A stretch of DNA of 64,000 bases. It comes from Fodinibacter sp963763015. GTDB taxonomy: Bacteria > Actinomycetota > Actinomycetes > Actinomycetales > Dermatophilaceae. Positions 16,465-24,364 of this stretch are shown in pieces (the first letter of the stretch is position 1; the number at the start of each line of letters is the position of its first letter). Made by a program: the position numbers and the translations under genes. Under the pieces are notes generated by a model. The model did no database searches, was not told where the DNA came from, and saw nothing but the letters and a program-made list of their open reading frames with translations. The stretch lies in contig CAVXML010000007.1 in the NCBI GenBank assembly GCA_963763015.1, positions 620,001 to 684,000 of the forward strand, written 5' to 3'.

Positions 16465-17325
16465 ATGACCAAGGACGCTGCCCACCGAGCCGAGCGGACC
16501 CTCGAGGAGGGCATCGCCAAGGACTTCAGCTCGGCGATGTCCTACGGCGACTACCTCGACCTCGGCACCCTCCTGTCGGCCCAGCACCCACGCAGCCAGC
16601 CCCCGCAGCACGACGAGCTGCTCTTCATCGTTCAGCACCAGGTGGCCGAGCTGTGGCTCAAGCTGCTGCTCCACGAGCTGCACTCGGCCCGCGAGCTGCT
16701 CGCCGCCGACCAGCTGGGGCCCGCCCTCAAGCGGCTCGCGCGGGTCAAGCACGTCCAGAAGCAGCTCGTCGAGCAGTGGGACGTGCTCGCCACCCTCACG
16801 CCCAGCGAGTACGCCCTGATCCGGCCCTTCCTCGCGAGCAGCTCGGGGTTCCAGAGCCACCAGTACCGTTCGGTCGAGTTCCTGCTCGGCAACAAGAACT
16901 CCGAGATGGTCAGGGTCTTCGAGCACGACCAGCCGGTGCACGACGCTCTCGACACGCTGCTGCGGGAGCCGACGCTGTACGACGAGTTCCTGCGGTACCT
17001 GGGGAGGCGGGGGTACGCCGTGCCGGATGCCGTGCTCCAGCGCGACGTGACCCAGCCCTACCGGCTGAACGAGGAGCTGGTGGGAGTCTTCGCGGCGGTG
17101 TACGCGGCTCCGTCGGAGCACTGGGGGGTGTACGAGACGTGCGAGGAGCTCGTCGACATCGAGGACCTGTTCCAGCAGTGGCGCTTCCGGCACCTCCAGG
17201 TCGTCTCGCGCACCATCGGCCACAAGTCGGGCACGGGTGGGTCGAGCGGCGTGGACTTCCTGCGTCGCGCACTCGACCTGACGTTCTTCCCGGAGCTGTA
17301 TGCCGTGCGCGTGCGCGTGGAGTAG
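16465..17325 (+). CDS. kynA: Tryptophan 2,3-dioxygenase
   Basis: 286 residues, the haem enzyme that opens the indole ring of L-tryptophan to N-formylkynurenine, first step of the kynurenine route. Family marks: MSYGDYLDLGTLLSAQHP, HDELLFIVQHQVAELWLKLLLHE (substrate pocket), FLASSSGFQSHQYRSVEFLLGN, QQWRFRHLQVVSRTIGHKSGTGGS, whose His is the proximal haem ligand. The length matches bacterial TDO. Start ATG at 16465 is placed by the -10 box and by conservation. No kynU or formamidase is adjacent, so the rest of the pathway is elsewhere. Confidence 0.95.
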   Translation: MTKDAAHRAERTLEEGIAKDFSSAMSYGDYLDLGTLLSAQHPRSQPPQHDELLFIVQHQVAELWLKLLLHELHSARELLAADQLGPALKRLARVKHVQKQLVEQWDVLATLTPSEYALIRPFLASSSGFQSHQYRSVEFLLGNKNSEMVRVFEHDQPVHDALDTLLREPTLYDEFLRYLGRRGYAVPDAVLQRDVTQPYRLNEELVGVFAAVYAAPSEHWGVYETCEELVDIEDLFQQWRFRHLQVVSRTIGHKSGTGGSSGVDFLRRALDLTFFPELYAVRVRVE

Positions 17326-17373
17326 CGGCTCCCAAGCCCCCGAGCAGGGCGGCCACCGGCGGCATCCGCCCGG

Positions 17374-17379
17374 CATACT
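17374..17379 (+). promoter_or_regulatory. -10 element (CATACT) of a leaderless transcript
   Basis: CATACT ends six bases before the ATG at 17386; no ribosome site is present. Confidence 0.45.
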
Positions 17380-17385
17380 CGGCCC

Positions 17386-18300
17386 ATGCCCCGGGTGATC
17401 CACACCGCGCAGGCCCTCGTCGACGCCGTCATCGAGGTGCCCCACCTGCCGGCGCGCGGTGGCAACGTCATGGCCACGTCGTACCGGCGATACGCCGGCG
17501 GCGCGGTGACCATCCTCCTCGCTGCCGCCCGCTCCGGGGCCCGGTGCGTGCACGCCGGCACCGTTGGCACCGGCCCCAACGCTGACCTCATCCGCGCCGC
17601 GCTGGCGGCCGAGGGCATCGAGGTCTCGTCACCGCCGGTGACCGACGTCGACACCGGGGTGTGCGTGGTGCTCATCGAGCCGACCGCCGAGCGCTCGTTC
17701 GTCACCACCCAGGGAGCCGAACGCCGGATCAGCGTCGAGTCGTTGGGGCTCTCGTCACCCGTGGCCGGGGATCTGGTGTGCATCAGCGGGTACTCCCTCG
17801 TCGGCCGCACCAGAGAGCCCCTCGTCGAGTGGCTCGACACCCTTGACGGCGAGGTCGTGGTGGTGCTCGACCCGGGGGCGACGTTCGCCGAGCTCGACGT
17901 CCCGTTGCGCGACCGGGTGCTCGCCCGCACCGACGTCTGGACCGGCAACGCGGAGGAGGCCGCCTCGGTCTCCGGGGTCACCGGAGTCGAGGAGAGCGCA
18001 CGGGTGATCGAGGCCCTCCTACGACCGGATGCCGTGGCGATCGTCCGCGACGGACCGCGCGGCTGCGTGGTGCGCGAGGGTGGCCGGACGGCATCCGTCG
18101 CCGGTCACCCCCAGCGGCCGGTCGACACCAATGGCGCTGGTGACACCCACACAGGGGTTCTTCTGGCGGAGAGGGCCTCGGGTGCTTCGTGGGTCGACGC
18201 GGCGGTGCGCGCCAACGCTGCCGGTGCCATCAAGGTCACCCGCCGCGGTCCGGACACCGCGCCGACGCGGGCCGAGATCGACACCTTCCTCGCGAGCTGA
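17386..18300 (+). CDS. PfkB-family (ribokinase-like) carbohydrate kinase
   Basis: 304 residues. Seen: N-terminal strand RVIHTAQALVDAVIEVPHLPARGGNV, the di-Gly region RYAGGAVTILLAAARSG, WTGNAEEAASVSG, and the catalytic signature DTNGAGDTHTGVLLAE near residue 247 with the base Asp. It phosphorylates a sugar or nucleoside; the substrate is not evident. It lies 60 bases after kynA but has its own putative promoter, so functional linkage to tryptophan catabolism is not implied. Confidence 0.88.
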   Translation: MPRVIHTAQALVDAVIEVPHLPARGGNVMATSYRRYAGGAVTILLAAARSGARCVHAGTVGTGPNADLIRAALAAEGIEVSSPPVTDVDTGVCVVLIEPTAERSFVTTQGAERRISVESLGLSSPVAGDLVCISGYSLVGRTREPLVEWLDTLDGEVVVVLDPGATFAELDVPLRDRVLARTDVWTGNAEEAASVSGVTGVEESARVIEALLRPDAVAIVRDGPRGCVVREGGRTASVAGHPQRPVDTNGAGDTHTGVLLAERASGASWVDAAVRANAAGAIKVTRRGPDTAPTRAEIDTFLAS

Positions 18301-18606
18301 GTGTGTTCCCGGGCCCTTTTCGCCCATCCCGGATGCCCTGAGACTCCCTCAGAATCGTCGGAGGGTCATGTGGGCTATGTGCGCCTTCGTGTGCGCCTCG
18401 GACGGTCACGAACGGTGAGGACCACCACCGTCGCAACCCGAAAACGTCCGCCCGGCGCAGACCATCCGCGCACGACCGTGCGTCACCTGGTCGCAGGATG
18501 CGTCCGACATGAGAATGAACACGGATTAGCTGGCCGGATGGGATCGTCGGGATCTACCACTCAGCGGTCTCGGGCCCGACCACCTGTACTACGGGGAGGT
18601 CAGGAA
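18301..18606. other. Intergenic leader of the decayed secreted-protein gene
   Basis: 306 bases with no confident gene. It holds the first of three copies of a conserved upstream block (18365-18432). An in-frame ATG at 18538 would extend the downstream gene by 23 codons, but the ATG at 18607 has the better ribosome site (GGGGAGGTCAGG). Confidence 0.5.
18365..18432 (+). promoter_or_regulatory. Conserved upstream block, copy 1
   Basis: GTCATGTGGGCTATG at 18365-18379, then 55 bases from its start the segment GACCACCACCGTC. The same two segments with nearly the same spacing recur before the two intact paralogues (19432 and 22177). A promoter, operator or RNA element is implied; it matches no class I can name. 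Confidence 0.55.
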
Positions 18607-19065
18607 ATGCACATGCGACGAATCAACTTTGCGACGCTGATCGCGGTGCTCCTCGCTGCGTTCACCGCGATATCGGCACAGGCCGCCACGATCGTTGACT
18701 TCAGCAACGCGCCCAAGGGCGCGCACTTCGCCCAAGGAGGCACGCGCCTGTCTTGACCTACACCGGCATGACCACTGTCAGCTGCACGGGGACCGCCATC
18801 CAAGAGTCGGGAACACTAATGCAGTGGTACGCCTTGACGTGACGGCCACGTGCACCGGCGTGAGTCAGAACCCGGGGCTCAAGCGGCAAGGTCGTCGACC
18901 CGTTCACCGAGTTCGAGACAACGACCTCGACTTTGACGTTGACCCCCTCCCGGAACGGCAGGCTCGATGTCGGGTCTCGGTCTGCAACTGCCACCACCTC
19001 TGAGGAGCTCCTGCGGGACTCATCTGCCTGAACCCGAACGGGGAGGCTGACGTCACCGGTCGTCG
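18607..19065 (+). pseudogene. Decayed gene for a small secreted protein
   Basis: Starts with a good signal peptide, MHMRRINFATLIAVLLAAFTAISAQAA, after a strong ribosome site, but the frame stops at 18754-18756. Continuation is visible by hopping frames: TYTGMTTVSCTGTAIQ, then NTNAVVRLDVTATCTGVSQNPG, then SGKVVDPFTEFETTTSTLTL through RNGRLDVGSRSAT, then GLICLNPNGEADVTG ending near 19065. At least four single-base shifts are needed in about 460 bases, far denser than elsewhere, so this is called a pseudogene. The Cys pattern and Thr/Val-rich strands suggest a compact disulfide-linked beta domain. It shares its upstream block with the Ig-like paralogues but not obviously its coding sequence. Confidence 0.65.
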
Positions 19066-19617
19066 ATCATTTTCGTCCACATGCTGCGTTTGCCGGCGAG
19101 GACGACCCGGCGATCCTGGTCACCGGCCGATCCGTCACCACCATGACCGCCGCAGTTCGGCGCACGGGCCGAAACCCCGCACGCGCTGCAGGCTTCCGTC
19201 CCCCCGCTGTCGCGCCGCCGGGGAGCCAAGCGCGGGCCACTGGTGCACCACCCTTTGGGCATTACCGGCACTGCTCCCAGGAGTTGCGTCATGTTCGACA
19301 GGACAGTCCCCGGGCGGTGAGCCTCCGCTGAGGGCTGGCGTCACCCGGAGCGCGGTTGGGAGAACCGTGTGACAGATGGGACCGCTGGGGCTTGGGAGGT
19401 CAAGAATAGGTCTCGAAGGGGTAAAGAGATAGTCAATTCGGGCTATGGGCAGCACCTTCCAGACGGGTGCAGGATCGGCGAACAGTGGGTGACCACCACC
19501 GCTGCCGCGGGGAACCTCCTTCGGTGACGGTCACGACGCGCCTTGCGCGTTACCCGGACGCGCGACCGCGCGCTCGATGCCGTTGATAGGCAACACCACC
19601 GCCCCGGAGGCCACGTC
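19066..19617. other. Intergenic stretch, mainly leader of the first Ig-like paralogue
   Basis: About 550 bases. No supported gene in 19066-19430; the short open frames there show no domain or ribosome site. The right part holds the second conserved upstream block and a CGGTCACGACGCGCC segment also found upstream of the second paralogue. Confidence 0.5.
19429..19506 (+). promoter_or_regulatory. Conserved upstream block, copy 2
   Basis: ATAGTCAATTCGGGCTATG around 19430-19447 and GTGGGTGACCACCACCG at about 19484-19501 match the blocks at 18365 and 22177. The first segment has flanking ATAG/CTAT complementarity, so a small RNA hairpin is possible. It lies about 180 bases before the leader ORF. 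Confidence 0.55.
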
Positions 19618-19704
19618 ATGACCACCACAGCAGCCCGGCGTTCCCATACGTCGAGTGAACCGCCCACCATCTGTCCATCGATATCGGAAGGGGTGTCGGT
19701 ATGA
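19618..19704 (+). CDS. Leader ORF coupled to Ig-like paralogue 1
   Basis: A 28-codon ORF (begins MTTTAARRSHTSSE) with a strong ribosome site CCGGAGG and a TGA that overlaps the ATG of the big downstream gene (ATGA at 19701-19704). The main gene has a weaker site of its own (GGAAGGGG), so reinitiation from the leader is plausible. A leader ORF of similar size and the same stop-on-start arrangement precedes paralogue 2, though the peptides differ in sequence. Confidence 0.5.
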   Translation: MTTTAARRSHTSSEPPTICPSISEGVSV

Positions 19705-21860
19705 CCGGCACCGTCACGAACCGCCGCCGCCGCAGCATCGCGGCTATCGGTGCAGCCACGCTCGCCGCGGGTGTATCGCTCACCTTCCTCGCGTCACCCG
19801 CGTACGCCGCTGTCCACGACCACTTCGAGCTCGAAGGCAACGTCCTCGACGATGCAGCCAACCCAGACCCTGATTGGGGCGCACCAGCGCAGAACAGCAT
19901 CTTCGTCCTGCCTGACCCTTACAGCACCACGGCCCCCGACACGACGCCACCGGTGGCACGCTCGCCACTGCCCACGAACTTCTTCGATGCCGGTTTCGCC
20001 GTTGACTTCATCCCCGGGAAGACGAGCGACACCTCGTCGTTCGCGGGCAGCAGCAAGGACCAGAACGACATCGACACCTGGAAGTGCAAGACCGAAGCGA
20101 ACATGACCGACAAGGGCGACATCCAGAACGCCTACGCGGCCGTCGCGACCGACCCGGTCACCGGCAACCTCCTCCTGTACTTCGGCATGGAGAAGAACGC
20201 CCCCAACGGCAACAACAACATGGGTGTCTGGTTCCTCCAGGACGGCACGGTCGGGTGCGACGGCACGGGCGTGGCCGGAAGCGGCCTGCAGTTCACCGGC
20301 CTGCACACCGACGGTGACATCTTCCTCGTCGCAGCCTTCACCAACGGCGGTTCGAACCCGCAGATCACCGCCTACCAGTGGGACAACGGTGGCCTCATCC
20401 TCAAGGACTCCGGCGGCGCCTGCGGTGCCACGGGCTCGGAGGACCTCTGCGCCATCACCAACGACACGGCGTCGGTACAGACCCCGTGGCAGACGACGAA
20501 CAAGAACTCCGCCAACCCGCAGAACAAGACCGGCCAGGGCACCACCCTGGACGCGGACCAGTTCTACGAGGGTGCGGTTGACCTCACGGCCAACGAGCTG
20601 GACGAGGACAGCGAAGGAAACCCGGTGTGTGTCAACCGGTTCCTCTTCAACACGAGGTCCTCGCAGGAGCTGACGGCGACGCTCTACGACTACGCCGCCG
20701 GCGACGTCCAGACCTGTGCCAGCCCCGAGATCGACACCCTGCTCTACCACGAGCAGGGCGTGACCGACACCGCGCTGCCGGCGGACGGTGACCACACGGT
20801 GACCCTCCCCGCCTCGGTGTACGACACGGCGACGATCACCGGCGGCTTCCCGGTCACCAACGGCACGGTGACCTACGCGCTGTACACCGACAATGAGTGC
20901 ACCGTCGCATCGGACGACCCGGAGTTCGCGAACGGGACGAACGAGTCGACGGTCAACATCGCCGCCAACGGGACTGTTCCACCGTCGGAGACCCTGTCGT
21001 TCACCACGGCTGACAGCTACTGGTGGCAGGCTGAGTACACGCCGGGAGCGGGCAGTCGCAACGACTCCGCGATCAGCGACTGCACCTCTGAGCCGCTCAT
21101 CGTCGAGAAGCCATCGCCTGCGATCGTCACAGATGCGTCCGACAACATCGTCATCGGCAACGGAAATGACTTCAACGACACCGCCACCATCACCGGCGGC
21201 TACTTCCCCGAAAGCGGGGTGCCGGCTCCCGGGACTGTGACGTTCAAGCTGTACGGTCCGTTCGCGGCTGGTGCCACCCTCACGGCGGCGTCGTGTGTCG
21301 ACTCCGGTGACGGCGCGAACCTGCTTCGCACCGAGACGGTCAACGCCACTCGCGTCTCGACGACCGAGGCCACGGCGACGTCGGCAGACTATCTGCCGAC
21401 AGTCGTGGGCAAGTACCAGTGGACGGCGAAGTACAACGGCAACGACCAGAACAACGCGACGGCGTTCGTCGGATGCGGTGTACTCGTCGAGCAGGTCGTG
21501 GTTGCACCTGCGACTCCGTCCATCGCCACGAAGATCCTGCTGAGTGACACCGCCAAGGTCACCGGTGTGACCGGTGCGGGCGCCATCGCTGGCTCGGTCG
21601 TCTTCACGCTCCACCCGTCGAGCGACTGCACCGGCGACTCGGTGTACAACTCCGGAGCCGTGAACCTGGTCAGCGGCGTTGCCACGACTCCGCAGGCCAC
21701 GGCAGTGGTTGCCGGAACGTACTCGTGGAAGGTCGTGTTCACGCCATCCGCCAACTCCAACTACACGACGGTCACGACGACCTGCTCGCCGGCGGCGGAG
21801 GAGATCGCCACGATCTCCTACGGCGGCGACTCGCCGATCACCCCGTGGCCGATCCCGTGA
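19701..21860 (+). CDS. Secreted Ig-like-repeat protein, paralogue 1
   Basis: 719 residues. Signal peptide with twin Arg-rich start and AYA cleavage site near residue 36. Residues about 37-350 form one large domain starting VHDHFELEGNVLDDAANPDPDWG and containing TNFFDAGFAVDFIPGKTSDTS-like and GLHTDGDIFLVAAFTNGG segments, a domain I recall from other actinobacterial surface proteins without a known function. Then three Ig-like beta modules (about 355-470, 475-605, 610-705), each with paired Cys and TVTYALY/TVTFKLYG/SVVFTLHP strands. The C-terminus PITPWPIP has no sortase motif or membrane anchor, so the protein is probably released or held by its domains. Tandem with paralogue 2. Confidence 0.8.
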   Translation: MTGTVTNRRRRSIAAIGAATLAAGVSLTFLASPAYAAVHDHFELEGNVLDDAANPDPDWGAPAQNSIFVLPDPYSTTAPDTTPPVARSPLPTNFFDAGFAVDFIPGKTSDTSSFAGSSKDQNDIDTWKCKTEANMTDKGDIQNAYAAVATDPVTGNLLLYFGMEKNAPNGNNNMGVWFLQDGTVGCDGTGVAGSGLQFTGLHTDGDIFLVAAFTNGGSNPQITAYQWDNGGLILKDSGGACGATGSEDLCAITNDTASVQTPWQTTNKNSANPQNKTGQGTTLDADQFYEGAVDLTANELDEDSEGNPVCVNRFLFNTRSSQELTATLYDYAAGDVQTCASPEIDTLLYHEQGVTDTALPADGDHTVTLPASVYDTATITGGFPVTNGTVTYALYTDNECTVASDDPEFANGTNESTVNIAANGTVPPSETLSFTTADSYWWQAEYTPGAGSRNDSAISDCTSEPLIVEKPSPAIVTDASDNIVIGNGNDFNDTATITGGYFPESGVPAPGTVTFKLYGPFAAGATLTAASCVDSGDGANLLRTETVNATRVSTTEATATSADYLPTVVGKYQWTAKYNGNDQNNATAFVGCGVLVEQVVVAPATPSIATKILLSDTAKVTGVTGAGAIAGSVVFTLHPSSDCTGDSVYNSGAVNLVSGVATTPQATAVVAGTYSWKVVFTPSANSNYTTVTTTCSPAAEEIATISYGGDSPITPWPIP
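19958..20706 (+). repeat. Near-identical block shared with paralogue 2 (copy A)
   Basis: This stretch matches 22717-23465 at a constant offset of 2759 with no gaps. By hand I count about 14 mismatches over roughly 730 bases, and about 300 bases (20025-20331) without any. Flanking coding sequence is far more divergent, including at silent sites. Confidence 0.85.
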
Positions 21861-21917
21861 GGAGCTAGCACCATTCGTCGCCTGCTTCTGACGCGCTGAG
21901 GGCGACGGCACGACGGC

Positions 21918-21950
21918 CAGGGCCGGCATCCGAGCTGGGTGCCGGCCCTG
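21918..21950. terminator. Terminator hairpin after paralogue 1
   Basis: CAGGGCCGGCA (21918-21928) pairs with TGCCGGCCCTG (21940-21950). The same stem recurs after paralogue 2 at 24307, as part of the duplicated unit. Confidence 0.65.
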
Positions 21951-22040
21951 CCGTGTGCACCAGGACGAGGTGTAGCGCTCGCGGAATCAGGCGGTACCAC
22001 ATCGAGCGCGGGCGGGTCAGGTCGATCGTGGGCAAGGGGG

Positions 22041-22160
22041 TCAGCCCAGGTGGGCGAGGTCCATGGGGCAGCCGCGCTCGAACTCGGTGAGCTCGGAGAG
22101 GGGGGAGTCGAGGTCACGTCGTCGCCGCTCCAGGTCGGAGCGCTGCTGGTCGATCTGAGG
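22041..22160 (-). pseudogene. merR 3' remnant left by tandem duplication
   Basis: On the minus strand, QIDQQRSDLERRRRDLDS and ELTEFERGC run to a TGA at 22041-22043. They match the C-terminus of the intact MerR protein at 24365 (QIDDRRTDLEQRRRDLDA, ELGEFERRC). Only about 39 codons remain; homology stops at about 22160, where the leader of paralogue 2 begins. The remnant keeps the same convergent position behind paralogue 1 that the intact merR has behind paralogue 2. Confidence 0.8.
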
Positions 22161-22173
22161 GGGGGCCGAAGAA

Positions 22174-22250
22174 ATAGTCACAATGGGCCATGTCCCTGCA
22201 GTGCAGGGGGGTGGAGGATCACGCTCAGTGGGTGACCACCACCGTCGCCG
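22174..22250 (+). promoter_or_regulatory. Conserved upstream block, copy 3
   Basis: GTCACAATGGGCCATG (22177-22192) and, 57 bases from its start, GACCACCACCGTCGCCGG; CGGTCACGACGCGCC follows near 22277. Same order and spacing as copies 1 and 2. Confidence 0.55.
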
Positions 22251-22367
22251 GCTCCTCGGAGATCGTCCACCCGACACGGTCACGACGCGCCAGCGGCGCG
22301 CCATCCGGACGCACACATCGCGGCCGATCTTGCTGAACGGGTAGCAGATTCACCTCCGGAGGAAAAC

Positions 22368-22466
22368 ATGCCCCGCATTTCGCTCCGCCGTGCGCGCACG
22401 TGCACGGCCTCCCTCCTGACCGAGGACCACCGCCGTGACGTCACGGGGGGTTGTTTCCCATGTTGA
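22368..22466 (+). CDS. Leader ORF coupled to Ig-like paralogue 2
   Basis: A 32-codon ORF (begins MPRISLRRARTCTAS, ends GGCFPC) with an excellent ribosome site, CCGGAGGAAAAC, and a TGA at 22464-22466 that overlaps the first codons of the main gene (ATG at 22460). The main gene lacks its own good ribosome site, so its translation likely depends on the leader. Arg-rich and with three cysteines. It is the positional counterpart of the leader at 19618. Confidence 0.55.
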   Translation: MPRISLRRARTCTASLLTEDHRRDVTGGCFPC

Positions 22467-24250
22467 GTACCCAGAAACGCCAGGCCTCAAGGCGTCACGT
22501 CGCCGCCGTCAGTGCGGCGATCCTCGCTGCAGGCGTGTCCCTCACGATGTTCGCCCCATCGGCCCTCGCGGACGTGGATGACCATTTCGAGCTCGAGGGC
22601 AATGTCCTTGATGACGCCGCAAACCCCGACCCGGACTGGGGTGCAGGCGCAAGCACCAGCATCTTCGTGCTCCCAGGCGGGTACAACACCACGACAGCAT
22701 CACCCCCACCCTTGGCCCGCTCGCCGCTGCCCACGACCTTCTTCGATGCCGGTTTCGCCGTTGACTTCATCCCCGGGAAGACCAGCGACACCTCGTCGTT
22801 CGCGGGCAGCAGCAAGGACCAGAACGACATCGACACCTGGAAGTGCAAGACCGAAGCGAACATGACCGACAAGGGCGACATCCAGAACGCCTACGCGGCC
22901 GTCGCGACCGACCCGGTCACCGGCAACCTCCTCCTGTACTTCGGCATGGAGAAGAACGCCCCCAACGGCAACAACAACATGGGTGTCTGGTTCCTCCAGG
23001 ACGGCACGGTCGGGTGCGACGGCACGGGCGTGGCCGGAAGCGGCCTGCAGTTCACCGGCCTGCACACCGACGGTGACATCTTCCTCGTCGCGGCCTTCAC
23101 CAACGGTGGGGCGAACCCGCAGATCACCGCGTACCAGTGGGACAACGGTGGCCTCATCCTCAAGGACTCCGGCGGCGCGTGCGGTGCCCTGGGCTCGGAG
23201 GACCTCTGCGCCATCACCAACGACACGGCGTCGGTACAGACCCCGTGGCAGACGACGAACAAGAACTCCGCCAACCCGCAGAACAAGACCGGCCAGGGCA
23301 CCACCCTGGACGCGGACCAGTTCTACGAGGGTGCGGTTGACCTCACGGCCAACGAGCTGGACGTCGACAGCGAAGGAAACCCGGTGTGTGTCAACCGGTT
23401 CCTCTTCAACACGCGGTCCTCCCAGGAGCTGACGGCAACGCTCTACGACTACGCCGCCGGCGACGTCGAGACGTGCGCCGAGCCCACGATCTCGACGCTG
23501 CTCTTCGAGGACACCAACCTCCCAGCAGGCCCGCAAGGAGCCGGGGACCCGGCTGACAACGACCTGCCGAGCTCAGCGGGCAACCACACTGTGACGGCTC
23601 CGGCCAAGGTGTACGACACCTCCACGCTGGGTGGGACGTTCTTCCCCGACGCCGATGGCACCGTGACCTACACGGTGTACAACAACGCTACGTGTGACGA
23701 CGATCCTGCCTCCAACGTGGTGTACACCGAGACGGTGGGCATCAATGCTGATGGCACGACCATCCCGGCATCGACGGTCCAGACGTTCAATACCCCGGGT
23801 ACGTACTACTGGGTCGCGGCGTACACCCCGAGCAGCACGAGCCGGAACGAGGCCGCGGCGAGCGCGTGCGACGCCGAGCCGCTGATCATCCGTGCGATCC
23901 CCACGCTCGAGACGACGATTCTCCTCCAGGACAAGGTCAAGGTCTCCGGCGTGACCAGCGACGACGTCCCCCAGGGCAGTGTCGTGTTCACGCTGTGGGC
24001 ATCTGACAACTGCACGGGCACGAAGTGGTACGACTCTGGGTCCAAGACCCTCGTCAATGGATTGGCGACCTCTGACGCCGTGGCTGTCGCCGCAGGTACG
24101 TACTCGTGGAAGGTTGTCTTCACTCCGGACTCGACCGAACTTGACTACGCCGGTGCGCAAACGAAGTGCAGCCCCACGGCGGACGAGACGGCAGTCATCG
24201 CCTACCAGGCTCCATCGCCGATCGAGCCCACGCCGTCACCGGTCCCGTAG
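22460..24250 (+). CDS. Secreted Ig-like-repeat protein, paralogue 2
   Basis: 596 residues from the ATG at 22460. Signal peptide ending in PSALA near residue 34, then the same large N-terminal domain as paralogue 1 (DDHFELEGNVLDDAANPDPDWG) to about residue 345, then only two Ig-like modules (DGTVTYTVYNNATC and QGSVVFTLWASDNCTG). The middle module of paralogue 1 has no counterpart. C-terminus PSPIEPTPSPVP is Pro-rich without LPXTG or a membrane anchor. The downstream hairpin and convergent merR complete the duplicated unit. Function unknown; an extracellular structural or adhesive role is only a guess from the Ig-like modules. Confidence 0.8.
   Translation: MLSTQKRQASRRHVAAVSAAILAAGVSLTMFAPSALADVDDHFELEGNVLDDAANPDPDWGAGASTSIFVLPGGYNTTTASPPPLARSPLPTTFFDAGFAVDFIPGKTSDTSSFAGSSKDQNDIDTWKCKTEANMTDKGDIQNAYAAVATDPVTGNLLLYFGMEKNAPNGNNNMGVWFLQDGTVGCDGTGVAGSGLQFTGLHTDGDIFLVAAFTNGGANPQITAYQWDNGGLILKDSGGACGALGSEDLCAITNDTASVQTPWQTTNKNSANPQNKTGQGTTLDADQFYEGAVDLTANELDVDSEGNPVCVNRFLFNTRSSQELTATLYDYAAGDVETCAEPTISTLLFEDTNLPAGPQGAGDPADNDLPSSAGNHTVTAPAKVYDTSTLGGTFFPDADGTVTYTVYNNATCDDDPASNVVYTETVGINADGTTIPASTVQTFNTPGTYYWVAAYTPSSTSRNEAAASACDAEPLIIRAIPTLETTILLQDKVKVSGVTSDDVPQGSVVFTLWASDNCTGTKWYDSGSKTLVNGLATSDAVAVAAGTYSWKVVFTPDSTELDYAGAQTKCSPTADETAVIAYQAPSPIEPTPSPVP
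22717..23465 (+). repeat. Near-identical block shared with paralogue 1 (copy B)
   Basis: Partner of 19958-20706 (offset 2759, ungapped, about 98 percent identical by hand count). Covers most of the large N-terminal domain. Confidence 0.85.
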
Positions 24251-24306
24251 CGGGGTCATGACACACCTCGAATCACCTTAGAGAGAGGCGACCAGGTCAA
24301 CCAAAG

Positions 24307-24344
24307 GGCAGGGCCGGCATCCGGAGACGGGTGCCGGCCCTGCC
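24307..24344. terminator. Terminator hairpin after paralogue 2
   Basis: GGCAGGGCCGGCA (24307-24319) pairs with TGCCGGCCCTGCC (24332-24344), a perfect 13-bp stem. It separates paralogue 2 from the converging merR. Confidence 0.7.
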
Positions 24345-24364
24345 GCCTTCGTCAAGGCGAAGGC

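Noticed and set aside
18538..18606. Leader ORF before the decayed gene, by analogy with the two intact paralogues
   Set aside because: The ATG at 18538 is in frame with the main gene and runs into it, so it is an extension and not a separate coupled ORF.
19053..19670. Several ORFs of 60-106 codons between the decayed gene and paralogue 1
   Set aside because: No ribosome sites, no domains, both strands open as expected from base composition; the region is better explained as leader DNA with the conserved block.
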